Below are positions 1 through 11,698 of a stretch of DNA of 64,000 nt, one piece after another. The stretch's first letter is position 1. Each line of letters starts with the position of its first letter. Under the pieces are notes generated by a model. The model was not told the DNA's origin. It did not search any database and saw only the letters and a list, made by a program, of their open reading frames with translations. Source of the DNA: Cryptomeria japonica. Lineage: Eukaryota; Streptophyta; Pinopsida; Cupressales; Cupressaceae. The stretch spans positions 156,617,849 through 156,681,848 of the forward strand of contig NC_081413.1 in NCBI RefSeq assembly GCF_030272615.1, in the 5' to 3' direction. A program made the translations under genes and the position numbers.

Positions 1-2219
1 GGAACTTATCACAAATGGCCAATTGGAACAAAACAAATCTCACCATTGGATCTAGGAGGACTGAGAAATGAAGATTGACTAAAATTTCCCTATTTTGGTC
101 ATTTAAAAAAATATTGTTTTACCTCCAGATCCCTATTGTATGACCGTACAACCTAAATTCATAGGAAAAATTAAATTCCTATCTTGCAAATAAAATCAAT
201 TGAAACTTTTTAAATAATAATAAAATCTTAAACTATGTGGTGATTCGCAGACCCCCCTGCATGACTTGGTACACGAGTAGTGAAACTTGTTGCCAAGCAT
301 ATAAACATGGTAGGGATTGTTGGTCCTCAAGGCAATATGATTTAGGTCCTTGGTTATCAGGTGCCAATTCCATGGGGAGATCCGTGTGTTATGTGCCTAG
401 CCCCTAGATGTCAAAAACTCTTTAATAGATTTTAATCACCAATTGAGTCTGGTGCAGCTTGACAATTTGAAAAATTAAAATATTTCTAAACTTATTTGAA
501 TTCCACTACTACAGAGCCACTACCATCAGCACAACATCGTTGCTATGCCACCACTATTGGTGGGTTACTAGTGGGCTACCTAAGGACCACCATAGAGCCA
601 CTAACACAAGTGTAATTGGGCAAAAAATTTCAAAATGACATAACTTTTCTAAGCCACGATTTTACTTTTTCAACTTCCAATAGTTGATGAAAATCTCTCT
701 CTAAGAACTATGAGTGATATAGATTTGGTTCATTGAATTTTATGTTTTCATAAATTTTGGGGCCATGAAGTAAGATGTTCTTATGAGACACAATTTGGTC
801 ACAAATTTTGCATAGAAAATTGATTTTGCAATTTTGAATAGGTGTTGGAGAGAATTTTCAATGTACTACATAGTGTATCAAGTAGTTTTTTATTTAGTGG
901 CATAGAGAGAGTTTGTACTTGGTTGATTACTTGTAGATGCTTTATATTTGAGGTGTGATTCTATGAGCATCCAAATGAATCAAGACACAAAAAATTGAGA
1001 AAGTGCATGTTTTTATGATACATATATGATAGTATAATAGATTATCACATTTGATACTCTTGATACATGTTTAAATGTGTTTTAATAGTTTATATTTTGA
1101 TTTGGTGATAGGTATACAAGTTTTCTTTGAGTTTGAGGAAATTGATTGACATGCTTGGAGATTTGTTGTCTTGGTATAGTAAGAACATTGTGTGTAGGGA
1201 CACTGTTGGTGATTATTATGGTGTCATGGATATATGCAAGTAAATTTGACCATTAGCATGACAAGATCATGTGTGTGGTTGTTTGATGGTGGTGTGGTTC
1301 AATGTTAGGAGATTATTATGATCTCCTAGATGCTTGTTTGAATCCTTGACTATGGTTACTCATTTGTGGACTTTTTTGGAATATTAGATCTATAATTGAT
1401 TTGGTGCTTGATTCTTTAGGTTTGCATGATTATATTATTTGATATCTCCATTTGCAGGTTACTAATGTAATAATGATTTTGCATGTTTCATTTCTTTGAG
1501 TTATGTAGTTGTGTGGGTTAGCCACCCACTTGGTTACAATGAGATGACTCAGATGCGTTATCTATATCCACAAGATTGATTCAATGTTGATGTATCCTTT
1601 GTTAGATGACCTTGTTTATGGTCATTTGTGCATTGGTATGTTTCATTGGGATGAGAGGGTAGATGATTAGAGTACCTAGATAATAAGATAATGTGACATA
1701 ACATTTTTTTTATCATGATGTCATGATAGCTTGGTTACACATTTTAATGAGATCTTTCAATAGTGATGGTTTGGCAATGTGGGATTGATTCATGATGTTT
1801 TTATGGTGGCTATATTTTCTTGGCTTGGAGATATTGGCTCTACTTCTCTATAGCTACCAAGACTCTTGTTAAGTGTGTGTAGACCATGGGCAATCTTCAT
1901 TGAGGAAATGGTTGTCATGATGCCATGTTTAGCTTGATATTATGATTCAATTGGAGATTTTGATATTGATGTGGATTCATCATTTGGTGATGGATGATCT
2001 TCTATAGTGGTTGGGTGTCATGGAAAAACTCTTGGAGTTTGATTCTTATGCAGTATGAATATTTTTGCATCTTGAGTTACATTGTTAAGAAATAGTTATC
2101 TTCATGTGATTGGATATTTCAAAGTATTGTTTTTTGATTTACTTTTGATTCTAGGTTTGAAATTTGGCATGATATAAGTTCTCTTGAGACCACTATGTGT
2201 GCATTGGTGCATGTGATAT

Positions 2220-2289
2220 CCTAATAGGGGATATTAGATCAATTGACTGAGTTCCCTAATAAGGGATATTAGATCAATTGACTAAGTTC
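2220..2289. repeat. 35-base tandem duplication
   Basis: Two adjacent 35-base units, 2220-2254 and 2255-2289, share the core GGGATATTAGATCAATTGAC. Both units are also present in block copy 2 near 34712-34783, so the duplication predates the block duplication. Confidence 0.85.
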
Positions 2290-3107
2290 CTATTTTAGTT
2301 GATGGAGCTTTCACAATGGTCTTAACTAGTTGTCTTGGTTTTGAGAACATTAATCATTTGCTTGGGAGCTTCATGAGAGTTTTGTGTTACATTTGGAGTT
2401 TAACATGGACTGATAAATTGTAGGTGCTCATGGATTCTATAGCTAGTTCCTAGAGGTTCACGATCATATGATTGAGAGAGTTATGCTGACATATTGTGAG
2501 AGAGTATGTTGCTATTTTTGTTGCATGTGTGATCATTTTTATTGTTCTTGGTACTACATGGTTTTTTTCATTAGTCACACCTTGGTATGAGTGTTTATTG
2601 GTAGACTTGATATTCCTTGATCTATTTTTAGTTTTGATATTACCCATATAGTGGGAATTTCTAGATTTGTATGTCCTTCATTGACAATTTTTATATAGGG
2701 AGATCGTGATTGTGATTTATCCATGGTTGGATACATTGTTCACATGAGTTAACTGATGTTTTTGATACCTAAGAGGTATGGATGGTTGGATGCATTAGCA
2801 TATGTTGTAGATTCCATTTCTAGTCATGTGGAGTTTCTTACCTTTAACAAAAGCTTACAACCATTATTATCACTTGGATTTGATGCTTGTGTTGTTTGGA
2901 TTGGTGCTTCTTCACCTTGTTTGGTTCCTTTTCTTCCATAAGTGACATGTTGAAGAGTGATAGGACTTCTTTCCTGAGATAGTGGTCACCTTGATTTATT
3001 ACAGGTATTGTGATGGAGCACGAGAGCATGCTAGAGATTCATGTGGCTTCATGTATGGCTATGATAATGTATTTCATTAGTTGACCCTTACATGTAATGT
3101 ATACAAC

Positions 3108-3118
3108 AAGTGGGATGA
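3108..3118 (+). promoter_or_regulatory. Polypurine tract of the old copia-type element
   Basis: AAGTGGGATGA lies immediately before the LTR start TGTTAGG. Its position and purine content fit the plus-strand primer of a Ty1/copia element. The same bases are at 35600-35610 in block copy 2. Confidence 0.6.
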
Positions 3119-3834
3119 TGTTAGGAATAGGTGTTGTACACCTTGCATAACATGGTGAATTTATTTATGTAAATTAAATAAATATTTACTTGTGGTGCAT
3201 CTCAGAGATGCGTTTGTCACATTATATATTTATTTATGTCTAATTATAAAGTTGTATGTAACATTGGGTAATTATTTAATGTGTGGAGGCAAAATAATTA
3301 ATTATTATTTAAAAAAATATTAAACATTGTGAATCAAAAAAGTAAATGAAGGGTCAATAGTTTTGTGTACTAATGATTTTATCTTACCACTTGGTTGTGT
3401 TTGTTTGAGTTTGAGCCTATAAAAGAAAGCACATGTTTAATGGTTAAGGTTGGTCGAGTGAGTAGGCTATCATTGTATTGAGTTTTCTTTTGAGGAGTGC
3501 ATATGTGAAGCATGACATGGGATGCACATATTCATGCTTAGACATATGTAAATCGCATAAAAGAAGCTTGATGCTTCATAAGTGTTCATGGAAACTCTAG
3601 AAGTGCATTGTAATATTTTATCACTTTGAATAATACATGGAGTGTGGATGCTTTTGGAAGTTGGATTTTTCTCTTTTGAGGGTTTTCCCAGGTATAACTT
3701 GTGTTTATCTTATGGCTTGTCTATTTGATTTATGCATTATAGTTATTATGTAAGCTTGTATGCATGGTTTTCTCTCATGGGGTTACGTAGGAAATGGATT
3801 TAAAATTCTAGATAGTATGCATTATTTCCTAGCA
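3119..3834 (+). repeat. LTR of old copia-type element (copy 1 of block)
   Basis: This 716-base LTR begins TGTTAGGAATAGG and ends ATTTCCTAGCA, giving TG...CA ends with imperfect inverted terminal bases. Relatives are at 15570-16285 (716 bases), 35611-36305 (695 bases, one 21-base deletion) and, truncated, at 55465-56100. The bases following it (AACCT) do not match those before it, as expected for a 3' LTR whose partner lies elsewhere. Confidence 0.8.
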
Positions 3835-5203
3835 AACCTTTGTGTCACATCCTCACGAACTAATGAGTATGCACATCTATAATTCCTTATAGATTTTCTA
3901 GGGTTGGATCCTTCGACTCTTCTTCTTTTGCATCTTTTGCATATCATTCATTGGTAATATGTTATGAGATTCCATAAGTGTATTAGCCATCAAATTATTT
4001 GGGTAATAATCTATATTTAAATTAGATTCAATCCTAAAATCATCATATCCCTTTGAAGAAACATCTTCTTTGTAAATTCTATGACGTTAAACCACTTGTT
4101 TATATTCCGTATAACTCACAAGGGACTCAATTATATTCAATAATACATTGATTTCTCCTCTCATTCCTTCAAGTGTCAAGATCATGGTCTAAAATTGCTT
4201 GTAATGAAATAAATTGCAAAATAGAAGAATATAATAGCAAATTTGGTGCAAACTAGATAATAATATGCCACTTCGAGAGGCTACCTCTAATATTCTTTAA
4301 TAAGAATACAATACTCAACATGATAATAATAACTAACCTCTAGGTACCATACTTATGCCTTGGAAGCCATCTAGGTAGACTTATCTATCTATATATGATT
4401 ATATAACTTAATTAAGAGTTAAGGTAGACACAAGTCGGCTTTTCATAACCCTATGCACATATAAGATTAAGTGCAATAACAAATACAATAATATGTAGTT
4501 ATATTCACGCTCCTATGAATACTTGTGCAGGGCCATATTCCTTTTAGTGCAACAATTGAAGTGTGAGATTGATTAAGAGATGCCTAAATGAATTCGTCGA
4601 ATGTTTTCAAATACAAGGGCATAAAAACACATTGTCCAAATTTGTGTTTAGTTTGCTCTAGACAAGAATGGTAAAGGCAAGGATCAACTAAAAACTGAAT
4701 TTAAATTTATAAATTTGAGCAAGACAAGTCCATTACTGTTGTGAACTTGTCCGAAGACGAGAAATGGGATAAATTAAAGTTTGAAACATGTGAATGGCAA
4801 TATCTGTATAAGTAATATAAACAAGTGGATAAGGTCAATATACGAAAAATGTGTAAACAAATAGATAAAATAAGTGATAGTCGACTTTACAAAATTACTC
4901 AATTTATCATGTCTTATATATCATCAAGATACTCTCCTCAAAATAAATGTAAACTTTCTATGACAGAAAATTTATGCCAACTTTTTTGACAGAAGTTATA
5001 CAACCAATTTTCCCTTTTAAAGTCTCGAGAAGCTGTGACCAATAATACAAGCATTGAACCACAGCCGTATAATTTTTACTGTTACTCTCGATTTGGAAAA
5101 GCAAAATACCAATTATTGAACGGCGGTCAAGGACGCAAATTTGAAACAGAAATGGACGTGTTCATAACTGCACCGACATTCCGATTTCTGAGAGAAAAAA
5201 TGG
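3835..5203. other. Noncoding block DNA, no gene seen
   Basis: AT-rich sequence shared with 36306-37759. I find no reading frame with a recognisable domain and no element termini. Close to 4945, copy 1 lacks about 75 bases that are present at 37430-37505 in copy 2. Confidence 0.6.
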
Positions 5204-5559
5204 CGTCGTAGGGTTTCTTCCAAACGTGGAGGCCACGGTTCGAATCACGGTGCTTCATTCATCATATCGAAAATCGAAAAGCCTCTTGATATTTTACTGA
5301 TTCAGATCAGTGTGCCGAGTGTAAAATCTTGAAAATGACGGACATTATAGTTCAATCCGGATACATCATTTTCACCCGTCGTAGGGTTTCGTCCGAACGT
5401 GGAGGCCCACGGTTCGAATAACGGTGCTTAATTCATCATGTCGCAAATCGAAAAGCCAATTGATAATTATAGTTATTCAGAGCAGTAACCTAAATGTGAC
5501 GGCGTTTAATCTCGAAAATGACGGACGTTTTGGTTCAATCCGGATACATCATTGTCACC
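5204..5559. repeat. Two tandem units of 173 and 183 bases
   Basis: Unit A (5204-5376) and unit B (5377-5559) both run from CGTCGTAGGGTTTC to a shared tail TTCAATCCGGATACATCATT. They are less AT-rich than the surroundings and contain CpG-bearing words such as GTTCGAAT. The pair is conserved in block copy 2 (37760-38116). A short frame starting at the ATG beside unit A stops after three codons, so no protein is supported. Confidence 0.85.
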
Positions 5560-5560
5560 G

Positions 5561-5650
5561 GCAAATTTATGAAAAAAATTCAACACTTCCAACGGATCTG
5601 CAGCTGCAAATTTATGAAAAAAATTCAACACTTCCAACGGATCTGCAGCT
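5561..5650. repeat. 45-base tandem duplication, copy 1 only
   Basis: Units 5561-5605 and 5606-5650 are identical apart from their edges and end in GGATCTGCAGCT. Block copy 2 has a single unit (about 38118-38162), so the repeat number changed after the blocks separated. Confidence 0.85.
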
Positions 5651-5678
5651 GCAAAATTTATGGAAAAATTTCAACACA

Positions 5679-5917
5679 CCGTGAGTTATGGTATTCGATG
5701 CAAAGTTTCAAAATTTCTTTGAAATTTCATTTTGAAGTTGCAAATTTAGGCGTAATTTCGACGTCTAACAACGAATATCTGGAAAAAATTCAATATACCG
5801 TAAGTTATGGTATTCGATGTAAAGTTTCAAAATTTGTTTGAAATTTCTTTTTGTTGTTGCAAATTTAGGCGCAATTTCGACATTTAACAACAAATTTCTT
5901 TGATATTTTGTGGTATG
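5679..5917. repeat. 119-base tandem duplication
   Basis: Two units with a period of 119 bases begin CCGTGAGTTATGG (5679) and CCGTAAGTTATGG (5798). Each contains GCAAATTTAGGCG further on. Both are present in block copy 2 (about 38191-38430). Confidence 0.8.
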
Positions 5918-5997
5918 ATTACATTTCACATCCTGTCGATTGGAAGTAGTCTCGTCGAGATTTAATACCATGCCGTGCACTTGTAGTTTTCTCCTTT

Positions 5998-6069
5998 TTT
6001 CACGAGCGCACCGACACAAAATTCCAGTAATTTTAGCTGTTTTTCACGAGCGCACCGACACAAAATTCC
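5998..6069. repeat. Short direct repeat with 44-base period
   Basis: The phrase CACGAGCGCACCGACACAAA occurs at about 6001 and 6045, each time followed by ATTCC. Both copies are retained in block copy 2 (38518-38588), where the sequence just upstream has been rearranged by a local duplication of AGTCTCGTCAAGATT. Confidence 0.8.
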
Positions 6070-7588
6070 CCTCTTTTTCATTTTCTATTACGTCAGATTT
6101 GACAGCCATTAAATGGTACTGAAATTCTGAGAATGGGCGAATCTTGTCGCTAACAGTCCTCTTACAACTCGTTGTTCCATGTGGAGGGGCAATGGCTATA
6201 CCAGCAGTTGTCTTGTATATATTATTGCTAAAAGATTTTTATAACAAATATTTGATTTATAGAGGTATTAATAACATGTTTGTAAGTTTTACATATATCT
6301 AATTATATTTTAATCTTGATAGAAAAAAATTTCTTTTTGTCTTTTTTATTCATTGTTGGTTTGTGGTGGGGATATATATATATATATGAATATTGTGAAT
6401 TGGCTATTCAATTAACCAAGATGGAAGATAAAAATTGTAAACATTAAAAAAAAGAAAAATTAAGTGAAATTAACAATTAATGATTTAAAAATAAAATAAA
6501 ATTTAGAGGCTTATTGTTATCATGTCATTCTTAATATTATTAGCATTGAATGCACAATATGCATAGTAGGTATAGATTCATAGATGTTATTGCATATACT
6601 AATTTACTACATGGAGTAAATTGACAAGAATAGTTTATATAAATAGATTATGGAAGAAAATAAAAAACATTATGAGCTACTATCAACTATTAGAGCCAAA
6701 ATATAAGGTTATATATCATTGTCATGTTTGTAGCTATCATACTTTTGATTATGGTTGGAGGATGCCTCTAATTGTGACAATTTGTAATCATTGTCATAGA
6801 GAAACATTGATTTTTCGATTGAAAAAGTGGATTTGATAGCTTGAAGGCTTGAAGTACTAGAGTGCGAACTTAAATATTTGATTGATGGTGTTATGAAGTG
6901 AATGCAAAGTTTATATCACCGATGCACCATATATAGCATTCGAGCGTTTACTATGTTTGGATCGATTAATTACCTTTTTCATCATCAATCTTTATTAACT
7001 TTAAAATCATAAATTAAGTTCTCTTGTTGCATTAAAATTGTTGGTAATAACTAGATGTATGGCTATTATTTTGTATATGCAATTTTGTGAAATAGATCAA
7101 AAGTTCTTAGTATAAGTTATCAAATGATGCAATTTAATCTTGAATGGATATCTTCCTAAGATCATTGTAATTATCAAGATTCATCTTGATGACCTTATTT
7201 TTGTAGTTAAAGTTAAAGAACTCATTATAAGATTGGAAAACTCGACAAATGCTCTCTTTAAGATTTTCTAATTTAGTCTTAAAATGTTTTCTTTAAGGAC
7301 ACAAGGAACCCAAAGTTTTTTAATCTTCAAAAGCATTTGATGTAGAAGTATATTGTGATCAATTGTAGCCAACTTGAGACTCAAGATTCTTGATCATGAA
7401 ACATATATACTTACAAACAACATTGAAGGAATAACAACATTGAAGGACTAACTTTTCAGATTTGTAAGATGCTTTCATTGTAAATGCACATCTAAAACAA
7501 TAGTTTATATATGGTGTGATAGCAAGATAACGAATTAATGATAAATTTGATTAAGTAAAACTGGGAAATAAATAATTAAATATATACA
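6070..7588. other. Noncoding block DNA, no gene seen
   Basis: AT-rich DNA shared with copy 2 (38589-40100). A short frame near 6190 encodes a hydrophobic start followed by a possible GT donor, but no downstream exon can be matched to it. I do not call a gene. Confidence 0.5.
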
Positions 7589-10500
7589 AACTATTCAATA
7601 TTGTGTCTTACAATTGATATTATTAGGATATTTCCTTATATAGTTTTCAAGTAATTATATATAGTACAAGTTGCCTTTGATAAAAATAATGTTGTCACAT
7701 AAAATAAACTTTATATTAAATGTAGAAAAATGAAATGTTGAATGGTTTGATATGTAAAAGTTGAAGGGTATACATTATAACATTGTCAGTACTTACAGCA
7801 AAGCTCTAATTTGATTGTGTATAATATTGTACAATGTTATATTAATATATATGTTTTAAACATGCTTTTATTTATATATTTCTCTACCATCCTCACTCTT
7901 GCGAGGTTACAATATCACAATATTTTCTTTCTTTTGAAAACTCCCTCTTGTCCAACATGGTTGCAATTGCGCCAATGTTGTTAATTACATTGATGTTAAT
8001 AGATAACAAAGGTAAACTATAACATTTGACTATCATAATTGGACTATTTCTGATTTAGGTCTAGTTAGAATGTTGGGGTCATTCATTTTTTGTCATGATT
8101 TACCTACACATTTTATATGAACATAATTATAAATCAACTTGAAATGTATAAATTCTAGTATTTAGCTGATATAGCATTGACATTAGCAAATAAAATGTGT
8201 CACTATATTGATTGTAATGTTAGAATCTTCCAATAGCTACTTAAAACAAGATGCAAATACATGAGTTCATTTACATGGAAAATGTTACATCAAATTGTTA
8301 TTCTTGAGCTTTTCTTGTATCAAATAACCAAGTTATACATATATATGCATATGGTACTTCACCTTTATCATGTGTAATATGAAAAAAAGTGATAGGTATC
8401 AAGATTGTGAATGATTTGACACCTAAAGTACAACTGACTAAAATTAATTTGACACTTAGTTTGTACACATATTACTTGAAGTCAAGAATTTCTTTGCTAC
8501 TAGTAAGACATTTATAGTCTTAATAGAGACACTTCTAGTTGTAGTTCCTATATCAATTTTTTTTTTCATGGTTTGTTTATGACATTTTTTGTTTCTTAAA
8601 AAATATAGGCATGCCGACATTTTTAGGGTTAGGGACTACAATTATTATCGTATCTAGTAGAGAAAATATGCACATATTACACCATGGTTACAATCAATAA
8701 GAGAAATGGTATATGAATTTTGATTTTCTTTTTTTAAATTTTTTTTTTTTATGATATATGAATTATTTTTTAGAGTATTTCAATACATTGCATTTATCCC
8801 ATAGACCATTTTCAATTAGAACTTCCAAATTCAATACCTTAACAAAATAACTTACTACCAATATTATTATATCATGCTTTGTGTTTAAACTACCAATGCA
8901 TACAATTCATATCTTTTTAATGTCAATGACCTTGATTAACAACTAATCTTCAACAAATATAATAAATATGTCCACAAAACTTTGAAATGACTTTTGCAAT
9001 TGCTTTTTATTTTTAATAGCTGAGGTTTTATTCACACATATTTGAATAACTTTTTAGCAACTTTGTTTCATTTTCCAATACCTTGATCAATAACTATTCA
9101 ATATTGTGTCTTAAAATTGGTATTATTTGGAAATTTTCTTTAATAATTTTTAAGTAATTATATAGAACAATAGCGCCTTTGAAAAAAATAATGTTATCAT
9201 ATAAAATAATCTTTATATCAAATGCACGCAAAAATGATATGTGCAATGGCTTGATTTGTAAGAGTTGAAGGATATACATTATAGAATTATTACTATTTAT
9301 AATGAAGCTTTAATTTGGTTGTGTATAATATTGTACAATATTATATTAATATATATGTTTTAACATGATTTTATTTCTATATTTCTCCATCATTATGACT
9401 AGATTACAAGGAAACTGCACTGTACTTTTCTCTTTCTTTTGCAAACTCCCCCTTGTCCAACATGGTTGCAACTGCACCAATGTTGTGAATTACATTGATG
9501 CTTAAAGATGAAAAATGTAAACTTTGGTTACCCTAATTGGATTATATCTAGTTTAGGCCTAGCTATAATGTTATGGTCATTTACTATTTTTCTTGGTTTA
9601 CCTACACACTTGATTTGAACATAATTATAAATCAACTTAAAATTTAGACATTCTAGTATTTTAGTGATGTAGCATATACATTGGCAAATACAATAGGTCA
9701 TTATTTTGATTGTAATGCTAGAATCTTGTAATAGCTATTTAGAACAAGATGCAAATACATGAGCTCATTTACATGGAAAATGTTACATCAAATCAATATT
9801 CTAGAGCTTTTCTTGCACTATCCTTTTATCAAATAACCAAGTTATGTGTATATACATGTGCTAATTTACCTTTACCATGTGACTTAATATGAATAAAAGT
9901 CTTAGTTAATTTTATCAAATTTTCACAATCCATTAGTTAATCACTTGCCTGCTTCTGGACTTGATTGTGCGTTCTTTTTTGGATCACACTTTGTGATCCC
10001 TCATCAAGATGTGAGAGAGTGCCAAGAGATGTAGAAAATTATTAGTTATTAGGATCATGACTGATTTGACACCTAAAGCATAATGGTGTAAAATTGATTT
10101 GACATTTAGTTTGTAGACATATTACTTGAAGTCAAGCATTGTTTCATTACTAGTAAGATAATTATAGTCTTAATGGAGACACCTCTAGTTCCAATTCCTA
10201 TATCAATATCTCTTTTTTCATAAATTTTTTATGGCATTTTTTGTTTCTTAAAAAAATATAAGCATGAGAGCATTTTTAGGGTAAGGGACTAAAATTATTA
10301 TTATATTTGGTAAATAAAATATGTACATATTACACCATGGCTGCAACAATAATGAAAATGATGTATGAATATTTTTGGGAGCCTCTAAATGATTTTTACA
10401 TTTTAGTACATTGCATTTATTCCATAGATCCTTTTCAATTAGGAACTACACCTTTATTTGTCATATTGTAAGTTGTGCCCCTCAAAAATTATCACTAACA

Positions 10501-10899
10501 TATATGATTTACGCATTACAAAATTCAAGCACTTTTTACAATAAAACACCTTATATCCCCATTTACGAAAAAAAATTAAAATCTCATAAAATCTAAAAAA
10601 CAAAAACGTACACTAACAAGATGTAAACCTTAAACCTTCCAACTTCAATGCTTTACCAAAATAACTTACTACCAATAATACTAAATCATGTCGTTTCTTT
10701 AAAATACCAATGCATATAATTGATATCTTTACAATGTCAATGCCCTTGATTAAACAAAAAAATATAATAAATATGTTCACAAGACTTTGAAATGAATTTT
10801 CCAATTGCCTTTTATTTTTTAATATCTAAGGTCTTATTCACACATCTTTGAATATTTATTTAGGAACTTTGTTACATTTTCCAATACCTTGATCAACAA
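7589..10899. repeat. Ancient 1.5-1.8 kb tandem duplication
   Basis: Unit 1 (7589-9091) and unit 2 (9092-10899) both begin AACTATTCAATATTGTGTCTTA and end CCAATACCTTGATCAA. They match along most of their length but are clearly diverged, and each contains CCTTGTCCAACATGGTTGCA about 350 bases in. The pair also exists in block copy 2 (40101-41602, and 41603-42926 continuing at 53228-53359). The duplication is therefore older than the block duplication. No coding capacity is visible. Confidence 0.85.
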
Positions 10900-11651
10900 A
10901 ACCTAATTTCCAAACTAAGTATTAATATCTATTTTTGCACATTTCAATTTCCATGTTTAGCACCACTATGAATTTCAAAGCCATTATTTATTTTTGACAT
11001 GTCAACACATATTTTTAATGCCAAACTTCCTTACTAGTTGAAGATCGTTCTTTTGTAAGAAAAGGAGGCTAATTCTTTGCATAAAATTACTTTTTCCATT
11101 GCCTAAAAAATGATTCATGCCACTATTTTGTTTCTCTCCATTCTACATCAAACTTGTTGTTGAATACTAATAGTATTGTGAAAATATATCTAGATTTTGT
11201 TCTCTGAATTAGCTTCCTAGAACATCTTAAAAAAAAATTACTCAATGGGAAAAATATCATAATTTTAGCAACAACATGTCATAAAATAACATGCCAAAAT
11301 CAATTCTTATGTACCAAAAAACCTATTTATTGAGTGCTTCTACTTTGAATATCAAATATGAAATGATGTCGCTTTTCAATAGTCATGGATTCCATTTTTA
11401 GATCGCCATGCCCAATGCATCACATGCATTATTATTTTGCTTTGATACCATATTGAATTTTATAAAGAAAATACACATATATTACATCATTATTGCAACC
11501 AATATATTAGAGAATTTGTCATTGATTTTTATATATTAACGCATTGGCTTTAATATAAAGCCTTTTATTTACCTACTTAAACCACCCAAGCTATCTTAGA
11601 ATAAAGTATTCCTATCCAACTATCATAGCCAACAACATAAAACTAATACCA
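10900..11651. other. Noncoding block DNA, no gene seen
   Basis: AT-rich DNA collinear with 53360-54115 in copy 2. The two copies part at 11651/54115. I see no reading frame or element end inside. Confidence 0.6.
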
Positions 11652-11698
11652 CAAGTTAACTTGTTGAAGAATAAAGTATTCTTCAACAAATTAACTTG
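11652..11698. repeat. Inverted repeat at a deletion junction
   Basis: Arms 11652-11673 and 11677-11698 are reverse complements over 22 bases with one mismatch, around a 3-base loop (AAG). The right arm is the start of the sequence shared with 57191 onward. The left arm is its inverted copy, sitting exactly where block copy 1 lacks about 3 kb (54116-57190). The centre repeats GAATAAAGTATTC, which also occurs about 70 bases upstream. Confidence 0.85.

Larger units (their letters stand above)
1..3834 (+). mobile_element. Old noncoding copia-type LTR element, 3' part (copy 1)
   Basis: An LTR at 3119-3834 is preceded directly by a polypurine-like tract (AAGTGGGATGA, 3108-3118), as at the 3' end of Ty1/copia elements. 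The sequence upstream to position 1 should therefore be internal region. No reading frame resembling gag or pol is visible, so it resembles a large noncoding derivative or a very decayed copy. The 5' LTR would lie upstream of the window. The same element is complete, though nested, at 15570-36305. Confidence 0.65.

Noticed and set aside
2756-2941. 61-codon frame conserved at 35247-35435
   Set aside because: Conservation equals the general identity of the two blocks, and no copia domain or start context supports it.
5200-5560. tRNA gene or SINE, from GGTTCGAATCA and GGTTCAATCC words resembling a Pol III B box
   Set aside because: No foldable acceptor or T stem and no convincing A box at proper spacing, so the words alone are too weak.
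6190-6240. Possible first exon (ATG GCT ATA CCA GCA...) with a GT donor
   Set aside because: Conserved in both block copies, but copy divergence is low everywhere, there is no downstream exon, and the frame shows no known signal beyond hydrophobic residues.
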